Assembly: GCA_946482545.1 (NCBI GenBank)
Contig: CAMLRX010000065.1
Span: 1 to 26,294 of the forward strand
DNA: 26,294 nucleotides
Direction of reading: 5' to 3'
Source of the DNA: an uncultured Flavihumibacter sp.
GTDB lineage: Bacteria; Bacteroidota; Bacteroidia; Chitinophagales; Chitinophagaceae
Under the pieces are notes generated by a model. That model had not been told where the DNA came from, ran no database searches, and saw only the letters and a list, made by a program, of their open reading frames with translations. Below, piece after piece: positions 7,844 through 15,917 of the stretch. The translations under genes and the position numbers were made by a program. How positions within the stretch are numbered: position 1 is the stretch's first letter; each line of letters starts with the position of its first letter.

Positions 7844-7874
7844 GAAAAATACTATTAACTTATAATATGTGAAA
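7844..7874 (-). promoter_or_regulatory. possible promoter of the histidine kinase
   Basis: On the minus strand TTTC (7874-7871) is followed after 19 bases by TATTTTTC (7851-7844), 7 of 8 matches to TAnnTTTG. The box ends 36 bases before the ATG. Spacing supports it; each half has one deviation. Confidence 0.35.
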
Positions 7875-7919
7875 AGAAAGTTTTGACGACCGGTATGTAC
7901 GGCTGTTCAAACCTTCTTT

Positions 7920-7927
7920 TATCTTTG
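7920..7927 (+). promoter_or_regulatory. -7 box of ftsK, 5 bases before the ATG
   Basis: TATCTTTG is a full match to TAnnTTTG and is followed by only 5 bases before ATG 7933, so the transcript would start at the start codon. No clear -33 element is seen 19 bases upstream. Confidence 0.5.
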
Positions 7928-7932
7928 TTGCT

Positions 7933-10518
7933 ATGGCCAGTAAAGTGAGGAAATCGAAATACAAGGCGCCCGATCCCGATCAGCTTACCCCCGAGAAGGA
8001 ACCCGAGGTAAAAATGAAAGAAGTTGCGAAAGACGAGCGCACCCGGAAAATATTGGGCGCGTTCTGTTTGCTTGTCGCATTTTTCCTGTTCTTCGCCTTT
8101 TCATCTTACCTGTTTACCTGGGAAGTGGACCAGGACCAGGTTTTCCGTGAAGGTGCCGGCATCCTGATGCCCAACGACCTGAAGATCGCGAACCTGTTGG
8201 GCGCGCTGGGCGCTTATATTTCCCATATTTTCTTCTATAAAGGTTTTGGCATCGCCTCCTATCTTTTTTGTACGTTCTTTTTTATGCTGGGGGTAAACCT
8301 GCTGTTTGAACGCCAGGTATTTTCGCTGAAGCGCAACATCAGGTATGTGATCACCGGCTTATTGGTACTGAGTGTGCTGGCGGCATTCATCGGTCAATCC
8401 TTCGCGTTTCCCTGGGGCGGTGCCGTAGGAGATATGGTGTGCAACTGGCTGAACGCGCTGATCGGAAAAACCGGTACCGCTGCGGTGATTCTGCTGGCGG
8501 CATTCTGTTATGTGGTTTGGCGCTTCAATCCCCGTTTCGCCTGGCCCGAAAAGAAACTGGTGCCTGCTGCTGTTGCGTCACCCGTTGTGCAGGAACAGGC
8601 TGAAACCGAAGTTGAAACTGAAAAAGAAGTGCTTTCCGTTCTACCTGTTACACCGTCTGGCAACCAATTGAAAGGAAAAGGCGGCATCGTGGTGATTCCA
8701 CCCAAAATGGAAGAACCGGTTGAAATACCGCTCACATTGATTGAAAAAGAAATGCCTTTGGAAGAAACGGCTCCGGCATTTGAAATATTGAATGAAGAAC
8801 AGGAAGAAGAGGTATTAGAAGAAGCATTGGAGGAAGAACCGGAAGAGGAACTCGTTCCTTTCGAGCCTGATCCAGAAGAAGAAATTCCCACACTCCACCT
8901 CCACCAGCAAGGATTGAGAAAACCTGATCCACAAAACGACCTGGCCCTGGAAATCAAATCCGTTCCGGAGCCCGATCCGGAGACGGAAGAAAATCCTGTT
9001 GCACACCTGGCGCCTTACGAACCTACACTCGACCTGCGCGACTACAAATACCCGCACCTCGAATTGCTGGAAGCGCATGGCAGTGAAAAGATCATACAGG
9101 ATCCGGCGGAACTGGAAGCGAAAAAGAACCAGATCATCAACACCCTGAAGAACTACGATATCCATATCCAGAAGATATCCGCCACTGTAGGACCTACGGT
9201 TACGCTTTATGAAATCGTTCCGGCGGCAGGTGTCCGCATCTCCCGTATCAAGAACCTGGAAGATGATATTGCATTGAGTCTGGCCGCACTTGGCATCCGC
9301 ATCATCGCACCCATTCCCGGCAAGGGCACCATCGGTATTGAAGTGCCGAACGTGAAAAAAACCGTGGTGAGCATGAAAACATTGCTCGCCTCCGAAAAAT
9401 TCCAGCACAATGCGTTCAGCCTACCCATCGCCGTAGGAAAGAAAATCGACAACGAAAACTTCATCGTGGACCTCGCTTCCATGCCCCACCTGTTGATGGC
9501 GGGTGCTACAGGACAGGGTAAATCCGTTGGACTGAACGCGATCCTGGTTTCGCTTCTTTATAAAAAACACCCATCCCAACTCAAGCTGGTGCTGGTGGAT
9601 CCAAAGAAAGTGGAACTGAGTGTGTACCGCATGATCGAAAAACATTTCCTCGCCAAACTACCGGGTGAAGAAGAAGCCATCATCACCGATACCAAGAAAG
9701 TAATATCCACGCTGAACGCGCTCTGTATTGAAATGGACAACCGCTACGACCTGCTGAAGGAAGCCGGTTGCCGCAACATCAAAGAATACAACGAAAAATT
9801 CGTTAAACGCAAACTCAACCCACAGAAAGGACACCAGTTCCTGCCGTTCATCGTACTGGTGGTGGACGAATTCGCCGACCTGATCATGACTGCGGGTAAA
9901 GAAGTGGAAATGCCCATCGCGCGCCTGGCGCAATTGGCCCGTGCGGTAGGAATTCACCTCATCATCGCCACGCAGCGTCCTTCGGTGAACATCATCACGG
10001 GTACCATCAAGGCCAACTTCCCGGCACGGATCGCCTTCAAGGTTTCTTCTAAAATAGACTCCCGTACCATCCTCGATGCCGGAGGCGCGGAACAACTGAT
10101 CGGTAAAGGAGATATGCTCATTTCCTACAACGGTGAAATCACCCGTTTACAATGTGCTTTCGTAGACACTCCGGAAGTAGATAAAATAACGGAGTTCATC
10201 GGCGACCAGCGCGGTTATCCCCAGGCCTTCCTCCTCCCCGAATATGTGGATGAGAAAGAAATGGACGCGAAAGACTTCCAACTCGGTGGCGACCGCGACG
10301 AACTTTTCGAAGATGCCGCCCGTTTAATCGTAGCCAACCAGATGGGCTCCACCTCCCTCATCCAGCGGCGGATGAAACTCGGCTACAATCGCGCCGGCAG
10401 GTTAATGGACCAACTGGAGGCGGCAGGTATTGTTGGCCCCGGCGTAGGCTCCAAAGCGCGCGAAGTGCTGATTAAAACCGAATACGAACTGGAACAGTTC
10501 CTGGAAGAATCCCGTTAG
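7933..10518 (+). CDS. ftsK: DNA translocase FtsK/SpoIIIE
   Basis: The protein has 861 residues. FtsK is a septal DNA pump that clears chromosome ends from the closing septum and activates dimer resolution. The N-terminal part has about four membrane helices (about 40-190). A very acidic Glu/Pro linker (about 215-370) follows, then the FtsK alpha domain, then the motor with Walker A GATGQGKS (524-531) and Walker B in FIVLVVDEFADL. The C-terminal winged-helix gamma domain, which reads KOPS-like sequences, includes GSTSLIQRRMKLGYNRAG near 810-830. The linker is short compared with E. coli FtsK. lolA follows 120 bases downstream with its own promoter; this gene pair is a common arrangement in Bacteroidota. 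Confidence 0.97.
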   Translation: MASKVRKSKYKAPDPDQLTPEKEPEVKMKEVAKDERTRKILGAFCLLVAFFLFFAFSSYLFTWEVDQDQVFREGAGILMPNDLKIANLLGALGAYISHIFFYKGFGIASYLFCTFFFMLGVNLLFERQVFSLKRNIRYVITGLLVLSVLAAFIGQSFAFPWGGAVGDMVCNWLNALIGKTGTAAVILLAAFCYVVWRFNPRFAWPEKKLVPAAVASPVVQEQAETEVETEKEVLSVLPVTPSGNQLKGKGGIVVIPPKMEEPVEIPLTLIEKEMPLEETAPAFEILNEEQEEEVLEEALEEEPEEELVPFEPDPEEEIPTLHLHQQGLRKPDPQNDLALEIKSVPEPDPETEENPVAHLAPYEPTLDLRDYKYPHLELLEAHGSEKIIQDPAELEAKKNQIINTLKNYDIHIQKISATVGPTVTLYEIVPAAGVRISRIKNLEDDIALSLAALGIRIIAPIPGKGTIGIEVPNVKKTVVSMKTLLASEKFQHNAFSLPIAVGKKIDNENFIVDLASMPHLLMAGATGQGKSVGLNAILVSLLYKKHPSQLKLVLVDPKKVELSVYRMIEKHFLAKLPGEEEAIITDTKKVISTLNALCIEMDNRYDLLKEAGCRNIKEYNEKFVKRKLNPQKGHQFLPFIVLVVDEFADLIMTAGKEVEMPIARLAQLARAVGIHLIIATQRPSVNIITGTIKANFPARIAFKVSSKIDSRTILDAGGAEQLIGKGDMLISYNGEITRLQCAFVDTPEVDKITEFIGDQRGYPQAFLLPEYVDEKEMDAKDFQLGGDRDELFEDAARLIVANQMGSTSLIQRRMKLGYNRAGRLMDQLEAAGIVGPGVGSKAREVLIKTEYELEQFLEESR

Positions 10519-10569
10519 CATTATGTTAAGATATAAGCGATAGCTAAACCCAGCATTATTATTGGCGTC

Positions 10570-10599
10570 TTAGAATCATGTAGCATTATGCTACTTTTG
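10570..10599 (+). promoter_or_regulatory. promoter of lolA
   Basis: TACTTTTG at 10592-10599 is a full match to TAnnTTTG, with TTAG at 10570-10573 and an 18-base spacer. Transcription would begin near 10604-10606. It overlaps the ATG at 10588, so the longer reading frame that begins there cannot be the translated one from this promoter; the start at 10639 is favoured. Confidence 0.55.
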
Positions 10600-10638
10600 C
10601 GGCGTATTTTCGCAATTAAATACCAAGAATATTTTAAG

Positions 10639-11298
10639 ATGAAAAGAATAGCTACATTATCGCTTCTCTTAGCATTAACCGCAGGAAGTTTCGCCCAGAA
10701 TGGCGCGGCGAAGAATGATCCCTCCGCCAAAGTGGTACTGGATAAGGTTTCCGCTAAGTTTAAAACATACAAGTCTGTTCAGGCCAGCTTCACCCTCCAG
10801 GTGGAAAACGCCTCCGGAAAAGTATTGGGCACCAAAAAAGGCACCGTTGAAATGAAAGGCGCCAAATACCACGTGAACCTCACCGACCAGGAAATTTTCT
10901 GCGATGGCAAAAACATCTGGACCTACGATCCTTCTGCCAACGAAGTACAAATCTCCAAAGTGGATCCCGCGGCAAATATGATCACGCCCCAGAAATTATT
11001 CTCCAACTTTTACGATAAAGATTTCCTTTACAAAATGAACGGCGAGAAAAAACAGGGCGCCAAAACGCTCCAGGAAATCGAACTTACTCCCGTAGACAAA
11101 AGCAAGCCTTTCCACAAAGTATTGGTTTGGGTAGATAAAGCCACACAAACGATTTACAGCACTAAAGTGATGGAAAAAAGCGGGAACAGGTTCACTTATA
11201 CCGTTTCTTCGTTGAATGGAGCCGCTGCTGTTCCGGATGCACAATTTGTGTTTAACACAGCGAAGTATCCGGGAGTGGAAGTGATTGATTTGAGGTAG
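10639..11298 (+). CDS. lolA: LolA-like outer-membrane lipoprotein carrier
   Basis: The protein has 219 residues with a clear signal peptide (MKRIATLSLLLALTAGSFA, likely cut before Gln20), so it is periplasmic. LolA-family proteins ferry lipoproteins from LolCDE to the outer membrane. Seen: the helix-plus-beta start DPSAKVVLDKVSAKFKTYKS, the KGTVEMKGAKYHVN strands, and the FCDGKNIWTYDPSANEVQI segment typical of the family. The upstream ATG at 10588 is rejected because the promoter box lies downstream of it and the signal peptide begins at 10639. It follows ftsK in the same direction and converges with the barrel gene at 11574. Confidence 0.9.
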   Translation: MKRIATLSLLLALTAGSFAQNGAAKNDPSAKVVLDKVSAKFKTYKSVQASFTLQVENASGKVLGTKKGTVEMKGAKYHVNLTDQEIFCDGKNIWTYDPSANEVQISKVDPAANMITPQKLFSNFYDKDFLYKMNGEKKQGAKTLQEIELTPVDKSKPFHKVLVWVDKATQTIYSTKVMEKSGNRFTYTVSSLNGAAAVPDAQFVFNTAKYPGVEVIDLR

Positions 11299-11367
11299 TT
11301 TCACACACAACTTCGTATCTCGCAGGAGCAAATTTCTGTTGAAATGCTAAGTAATACGGGATGTTTC

Positions 11368-11400
11368 CACGCGAAGACGCAAAGGAGCAAAGACGCAAAG
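11368..11400 (+). repeat. left arm of a 33-bp inverted repeat made of GACGCAAAG units
   Basis: The arm contains GACGCAAAG twice (11376-11384 and 11392-11400), 16 bases apart. It matches the complement of 11531-11563 at 31 of 33 positions. It lies in the 275-base convergent gap between lolA and the barrel gene, with an inner hairpin at 11451-11492 and two copies of TTATAACGCC (11413-11422, 11494-11503) between the arms. Confidence 0.85.
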
Positions 11401-11450
11401 AGAGCACTATTTTTATAACGCCGGTTGAGGGTTATAAGAACAACTAAAAC

Positions 11451-11492
11451 TGAAAAGGTTAGCATACAATCAAATGCATGCTAACCTTTTCA
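11451..11492. terminator. 15-bp hairpin, probable bidirectional terminator
   Basis: A perfect 15-bp inverted repeat (TGAAAAGGTTAGCAT and its complement) encloses a 12-base loop. It ends in CCTTTTCA on the plus strand, and on the minus strand it is followed by a T-rich run (GTTTTAGTTGTTC). It sits between convergent lolA and the barrel gene, where a shared terminator is expected. A smaller 7-bp hairpin (TTATAAC/GTTATAA, 11413-11437) lies beside it. Confidence 0.65.
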
Positions 11493-11530
11493 ATTATAAC
11501 GCCAATAAACGCTATGCCAACTCCCCTACG

Positions 11531-11563
11531 CCTTGCGTCCTTGCTCCTTTGCGTCTTCGCGTG
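11531..11563 (-). repeat. right arm of the 33-bp inverted repeat
   Basis: This is the complement of 11368-11400 with two differences, both A-to-G in the second GACGCAAAG unit. It ends 11 bases before the stop codon of the barrel gene on the minus strand, so the barrel-gene mRNA would include it. Confidence 0.85.
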
Positions 11564-11573
11564 AAAGAAAAAA

Positions 11574-12152
11574 CTACTTATTATTAAACAGCGTAAAAAA
11601 CACACTTCCCATCAACACACTATTCTTGAAATCCGGATCAATATTCTGTGAATTAAAATCACCCACCTTAGAAAGCCCGGCGATATAACGAACCCCTACT
11701 CCAAAACCGCTGGCACCATGGTAACCAAGCCCTACCGCACCGGAAAGATCAAGGTTCTTCGCAAAAGTATTAATAGGCGTATTATCTGTATTCTCGGTTA
11801 ACTTGAACCCGACCTGTGGGCCAGCTTCAACATAAAATCCGCCATTCATGCGCACTCTTGCCATCACCGGCACATTGATGTATGAGACTTTGTAATCCTG
11901 CAGCCCGTTTCCTTCATCAATTTTAGCACCCTGCGAAGAGAACAGCACTTCTGGTCCTAAAGAGAAATTATTCCCCAGCTTAAAGTTCAGCATACCGCCA
12001 ATGTGAAAACCCACCAGCGCTTCCTTATCGATCTGCCTGAAATTACCGGTATAATTGCTGACGTTCACGCCGCCTTTTACGCCCAGTTGAAAAGTTTGAG
12101 CGTAACCCGCTCCGCCAATGAGGATGAATAATGCCGTAAGTACCTTTTTCAT
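11574..12152 (-). CDS. PorT-family outer-membrane beta-barrel protein
   Basis: The protein has 192 residues with a signal peptide (MKKVLTALFILIGGAGYA, cut before Gln). Alternating hydrophobic strands such as QLGVKGGVNVSNYTG and NFSLGPEVLFSSQGA, and the final strand LMGSVFFTLFNNK, are typical of OMP_b-brl_2/PorT-like small barrels of Bacteroidota. Its function is not known; members are often major outer-membrane proteins or envelope assembly factors. It lies downstream of pyrF on the same strand with a 63-base gap that has small inverted repeats but no clear promoter box. Confidence 0.88.
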   Translation of the reverse strand: MKKVLTALFILIGGAGYAQTFQLGVKGGVNVSNYTGNFRQIDKEALVGFHIGGMLNFKLGNNFSLGPEVLFSSQGAKIDEGNGLQDYKVSYINVPVMARVRMNGGFYVEAGPQVGFKLTENTDNTPINTFAKNLDLSGAVGLGYHGASGFGVGVRYIAGLSKVGDFNSQNIDPDFKNSVLMGSVFFTLFNNK

Positions 12153-12215
12153 TTTGATCGGTTTAAATTGTTCATAAATTCTGTGACAACATTTTCCGTC
12201 AGAATGTTATAAAAA

Positions 12216-13037
12216 TCATACCACGGCGCTGTAGCTGCGGATGTACCCGGCCATTTCCTGCTGGTATTGAGCCGCTACGGCACGTGCTTCCTCCGCAAAA
12301 TCCTCGCCGTGACCGACATAAATAATGGCCCGTGAAGCATTGACGAGAATGCCCACCTCTTTGTTCATGGCCTTCTCTGAAATTTCACGCAAACTCCCAC
12401 CCTGTGCACCCACGCCAGGCACGAGGAAAAAATGATCGGGAACAATATTGCGGATGTTTTCAAATTCCGAAGCCTGCGTGGCGCCTACCACAAACATCAG
12501 GTTATTGGGGGAGCCCCATCCTGACGCCGTTCTCAGCACTTTTTCATACAAACGTTCCCCGTCGGTTTGCAGCAGTTCAAAATCTGCGGCTCCCTGGTTG
12601 GAGGTAAGCCCTAAAAGGATGGTCCATTTGTCGCGGTATTCGAGGAAAGGCAAAACAGAATCACTGCCCATATAAGGGGCCACCGTTACAGAATGGAATG
12701 GGTATGCTTCAAAGAATGTTTTCGCATATTGCGCGGACGTATTGCCGATATCTCCCCTTTTGGCGTCGGCAATGGTAAAATGCGTGTTGGGAATATAATT
12801 GATGGTGCGTTCCAATGATTCCCATCCTTTCATGCCGCGGCTTTCGTAAAAAGCAGTGTTGATTTTATAGGAAACACACAGGTCCTTTGTGGCATCAATG
12901 ATCCTGCGGTTGAATTCAAACACAGGATCCGCGTAGGAAAGCAGGTGTTTCGGAATCTTGGTGATATCAGTATCCAGTCCTACACAGAGGTAAGATTTCT
13001 TTGCGCGTATCTGCGCGACCAGCTCATTTCTGTTCAT
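12216..13037 (-). CDS. pyrF: Orotidine 5'-phosphate decarboxylase (long form)
   Basis: The protein has 273 residues, matching the longer class found in Bacteroidota and mycobacteria rather than the roughly 230-residue form of E. coli. It decarboxylates OMP to UMP, the last step of de novo pyrimidine synthesis. Seen: the first strand YLCVGLDTD, the catalytic loop DAKRGDIGN with Lys93, and the phosphate-binding end [10 protein letters not shown]. It is downstream of mrp on the same strand with 41 bases between them, so probably co-transcribed. A short hairpin (CCCGT/ACGGG, 13049-13063) lies in that gap. Confidence 0.96.
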   Translation of the reverse strand: MNRNELVAQIRAKKSYLCVGLDTDITKIPKHLLSYADPVFEFNRRIIDATKDLCVSYKINTAFYESRGMKGWESLERTINYIPNTHFTIADAKRGDIGNTSAQYAKTFFEAYPFHSVTVAPYMGSDSVLPFLEYRDKWTILLGLTSNQGAADFELLQTDGERLYEKVLRTASGWGSPNNLMFVVGATQASEFENIRNIVPDHFFLVPGVGAQGGSLREISEKAMNKEVGILVNASRAIIYVGHGEDFAEEARAVAAQYQQEMAGYIRSYSAVV

Positions 13038-13078
13038 AATATTTTGGACCCGTTCATTACGGGAAAACGTTCAAGAGT

Positions 13079-14170
13079 TTATACTACTTCCACTTTTCTT
13101 GTAGGGGCAACACTGGCGTTGCGGATAGCGATCTGCCTTACGGCATTTCCTGCGAAATCGAGGATGGCTTTCCGGGCAACCTCGTTTTCTCCCACAGCGG
13201 CGGGCACGCCTTTATCACCACCTTCACGGATACTCTCCACGATGGGGATTTGTCCTAAGAAAGGAAGATCATATTCTTCCGCAAGGCGCTTACCGCCTTC
13301 TTTTCCGAAGATGTAGTATTTGTTTTCAGGCAGTTCGGCGGGCGTGAAATAACTCATGTTCTCCACCAATCCGATGATGGGCACTTTGATTTGTGCCTGG
13401 CCGAACATTGCGATCCCTTTTTTGGCATCTGCGAGGGCCACGTCCTGCGGGGTGGTTACCACCACTACCCCAGTAACGGGAACGGTTTGCAGAATGGTCA
13501 GGTGAATATCTCCGGTACCGGGCGGCATGTCGATTACGAGGTAATCCAGTTCATCCCAGAACACATCCGTGATGAATTGTTTGATGGCGCTGCTGGCCAT
13601 GGGTCCGCGCCATACCACCGCGTTCTTATCATCTACCAGCAGACCGATACTCATCAGTTTAATACCGTACTTCTCGAGCGGCTGGATCATGCCTTTCCCA
13701 TTAATATCGCGCATCAATGGTCTTTCGCCCCGTACACCAAACATGATGGGCAGGCTGGGGCCGTAAATATCGGCATCCATCAGTCCGACTTTCGCGCCGC
13801 CCTGACTCAATGCGAGGGCCAGGTTGGAGGAAACGGTAGATTTGCCCACACCACCTTTACCAGAAACCACTGCGATGATATTTTTCACCTTCGGCAACAC
13901 CTGCTGGTTGCCCGAACGTTGTGAACTTGTATTTGAAGTGAAATTCACCGTTACCTGAGCCTGTTTGTTCACCAGAATCTGAACGGCATTCACGCAGGCA
14001 TTGCGGATCATGTCCTTCATTGGACAGGCCGGTGTGGTAAGCACCACTGTGAATGAGACATTATCCCCTTCAATCTCAATATCTTTCACCATATTCAGCG
14101 TAACGATATCCTGCCCGAGGTCGGGTTCCTGCACATTCTTCAACGCGTCTAATACTTGCTGCTGCGTCAT
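13079..14170 (-). CDS. mrp: Mrp/ApbC-type P-loop ATPase, iron-sulfur carrier family
   Basis: The protein has 363 residues. An N-terminal MIP18/DUF59 domain (about 1-75, with the TPACPM motif and Cys49, Cys59) is fused to a MinD-like ATPase with the deviant Walker A SGKGGVGKST (103-112) and the switch motif DMPPGTGD. The family carries and transfers Fe-S clusters. The usual C-terminal CxxC that bridges a cluster in the E. coli type is absent: the segment after ENMSY reads FTPAELPENKYYIFG. Cluster binding may therefore rely on other residues or on the N-terminal cysteines. It is probably the first gene of an mrp-pyrF unit. Confidence 0.94.
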   Translation of the reverse strand: MTQQQVLDALKNVQEPDLGQDIVTLNMVKDIEIEGDNVSFTVVLTTPACPMKDMIRNACVNAVQILVNKQAQVTVNFTSNTSSQRSGNQQVLPKVKNIIAVVSGKGGVGKSTVSSNLALALSQGGAKVGLMDADIYGPSLPIMFGVRGERPLMRDINGKGMIQPLEKYGIKLMSIGLLVDDKNAVVWRGPMASSAIKQFITDVFWDELDYLVIDMPPGTGDIHLTILQTVPVTGVVVVTTPQDVALADAKKGIAMFGQAQIKVPIIGLVENMSYFTPAELPENKYYIFGKEGGKRLAEEYDLPFLGQIPIVESIREGGDKGVPAAVGENEVARKAILDFAGNAVRQIAIRNASVAPTRKVEVV

Positions 14171-14204
14171 CCCAAAACATTTTGTTAAAAAAAGAATAGT
14201 TCTG

Positions 14205-14212
14205 CAAAATTA
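14205..14212 (-). promoter_or_regulatory. -7 box of the mrp promoter
   Basis: On the minus strand the bases read TAATTTTG, a full match to TAnnTTTG, 34 bases before the mrp ATG, giving a leader near 28 bases. A short CAAAA-CA-TTTTG inverted repeat sits between box and start (14175-14184). No clear -33 element is seen. Confidence 0.45.
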
Positions 14213-14268
14213 ACCCTTTCCCACGTGAATTTGTTGATTCATTCAGACCGATTTAGGTACTGACTACT

Positions 14269-14276
14269 TATCTTTG
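14269..14276 (+). promoter_or_regulatory. -7 box, 5 bases before ATG 14282
   Basis: TATCTTTG, a full match to TAnnTTTG and identical to the ftsK box, is followed by AAAGG and the start codon. The transcript should begin at or beside the ATG. Confidence 0.5.
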
Positions 14277-14281
14277 AAAGG

Positions 14282-14923
14282 ATGAAGAAAATTTTACGAT
14301 ACCTCCTGATTGCGGCCCTATTTCTTCCCGCAGCCGCCCAGGCTCAGTTTGAAACATTCAAGGATTCCGTTGTACAATTGTACGGCGTGGTAATGACTGC
14401 CGACAGTCTGAAAGCCATTCCCGCCGTAAGTGTAACCGTAAAAGGCCGGAACCAGGGCACCTTCACCAACGACCAGGGTGTCTTTTCAATCGTGGTGCTG
14501 AAAGGAGACATCATTGAATTTTCGCACGTTTCTTACAAGGCAAAACTCGCGGAGATTCCCAAGAATCTTGATGGCAACGAACAAAGTCTCATCCAGTTGC
14601 TGGTAGAAGATACTACATACCTGCCTGTTACCATCATCAAACCCAAACCTACCAGGGAACAATTTGAAAGGGATTTCGTGAACCTGAAAGTGGACGATGA
14701 TGACCTTGAAATTGCCCGCCAGAACACGGAAGCCGCGAAACTGCGCGTACTCGCCCGTACCCTGCCCGCCGATGCAGGAGAAGGCATGAACTACTCCATG
14801 AAAAAAGCCAACCAGCAGTTGTACTACCGCGGACAGAACCCTCCCATGAACATCATGAACCCGTTCGCCTGGAACGAATTCATCAAAGCCTGGAAACGCG
14901 GCGACTTTAAAAGCAAAAAATAA
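14282..14923 (+). CDS. CarboxypepD-reg-like exported protein
   Basis: The protein has 213 residues with a signal peptide (about 1-21, ending AAQA before QF), so it is periplasmic or surface-exposed. Residues about 32-105 form a carboxypeptidase regulatory-like (CarbopepD_reg_2) beta-sandwich: LYGVVMTADSLKAIPAVSVTVKGRNQGTFTNDQGVFSIVV style, with the conserved T-N-D-x-G-x-F turn. The rest is charged, with a Met/Asn-rich segment (PPMNIMNPFAW) near the end. In TonB-dependent receptors this domain is an N-terminal extension, but no receptor follows here, so it is a stand-alone version of unknown function. Confidence 0.85.
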   Translation: MKKILRYLLIAALFLPAAAQAQFETFKDSVVQLYGVVMTADSLKAIPAVSVTVKGRNQGTFTNDQGVFSIVVLKGDIIEFSHVSYKAKLAEIPKNLDGNEQSLIQLLVEDTTYLPVTIIKPKPTREQFERDFVNLKVDDDDLEIARQNTEAAKLRVLARTLPADAGEGMNYSMKKANQQLYYRGQNPPMNIMNPFAWNEFIKAWKRGDFKSKK

Positions 14924-15012
14924 GAGCGCTTCCGCTACAACACTTTTTCCTCCCAACGCCAGCAGCCGGTTATATTCGTGAAATGTAATAACTTCCCGCT
15001 TCTAACCTAAAA

Positions 15013-15020
15013 TACGTTTG
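15013..15020 (+). promoter_or_regulatory. -7 box, 5 bases before ATG 15026
   Basis: TACGTTTG is a full match to TAnnTTTG and ends 5 bases before the start codon, again predicting a leaderless or nearly leaderless mRNA. No clear -33 element is visible. Confidence 0.5.
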
Positions 15021-15025
15021 CTGAT

Positions 15026-15916
15026 ATGAAGAACATCGCCGTTATCGGAGCTGGCACCATGGGGAATGGTATCGCTCATGTATTCGCACAAAATGGATTT
15101 TCCGTTCACCTGATTGACGTAAGCGCCGCACAACTTGAAAAAGCCCTATCCACTATCGCCGCCAATATGGACAGGCAGGTCGCTAAAGCACAACTTACTT
15201 CCGAAGAAAAAGAAGCCGCACTGTCCGGCATCACCACATTTACCAGTATCGAGGCCGGTGCAGCGGGTATTGATCTTACCGTGGAAGCCGCTACTGAACT
15301 CACTTCCCTTAAACTGGACATCTTCAGGGAACTGGACCGGCATGCGCCCGAAAACGCCATACTGGCAAGCAATACCTCTTCCATTTCCATCACAAAAATC
15401 GCTTCGGTCACGAAGCGCCCCGAAAAAGTGATAGGGATGCATTTTATGAATCCCGTTCCTGTCATGAAACTCGTGGAAGTCATCAACGGATACGCAACCT
15501 CAGAAGATGTAACCAACAGTATTCTTGCACTCAGTGAAAAATTGGGTAAAGTACCAGCGCTGGCCAATGATTACCCTGGATTTGTGGCCAACCGCATCCT
15601 CATGCCCATGATCAACGAGGCGATTCATACCTTACACGAAGGCGTGGCTACCGTTGAATCGATCGATACGATTATGAAACTGGGGATGGCGCACCCGATG
15701 GGACCGCTCCAACTGGCTGATTTTATCGGGCTGGATGTATGTCTTTCCATACTGAACGTGCTGTACAACGGCTTCGGACAACCGAAATACGCACCTTCTC
15801 CCCTGCTGGTGAATATGGTAACTGCCGGTAAACTGGGCGTTAAATCCGGGGAAGGGTTTTATGTATACACGAAGGGAAGCAAAGAATTAAAAGTAAGCCA
15901 ATACTTTCTCCGCTAA
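15026..15916 (+). CDS. 3-hydroxybutyryl-CoA dehydrogenase (3-hydroxyacyl-CoA dehydrogenase family)
   Basis: The protein has 296 residues. It interconverts 3-hydroxybutyryl-CoA and acetoacetyl-CoA with NAD(P). Seen: the Rossmann motif GAGTMGNG (8-15), the VEAATE segment, the SNTSS motif (115-119), and catalytic His139 in GMHFMNPVPVMKLVE. The C-terminal helical domain includes MAHPMGPLQLADFIGLD. The single-domain length excludes the large fatty-acid oxidation multienzyme. It acts in fatty-acid or amino-acid beta-oxidation and could take crotonyl-CoA products on from gcdH, although the genes are 10 kb apart. It converges with the uspA-type gene with a single base between stops. Confidence 0.94.
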   Translation: MKNIAVIGAGTMGNGIAHVFAQNGFSVHLIDVSAAQLEKALSTIAANMDRQVAKAQLTSEEKEAALSGITTFTSIEAGAAGIDLTVEAATELTSLKLDIFRELDRHAPENAILASNTSSISITKIASVTKRPEKVIGMHFMNPVPVMKLVEVINGYATSEDVTNSILALSEKLGKVPALANDYPGFVANRILMPMINEAIHTLHEGVATVESIDTIMKLGMAHPMGPLQLADFIGLDVCLSILNVLYNGFGQPKYAPSPLLVNMVTAGKLGVKSGEGFYVYTKGSKELKVSQYFLR

Positions 15917-15917
15917 A

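Noticed and set aside
8508..9408. Long minus-strand open frames inside ftsK
   Set aside because: They are antisense to the Glu-rich linker and motor of FtsK; composition is Ser- or Phe-rich with no recognisable motif.
12188..12208. Small inverted repeat AACATT/AATGTT between pyrF and the barrel gene
   Set aside because: The stem is only 6 bp with a 9-base loop and no T-run; too weak to call a terminator or regulatory switch.
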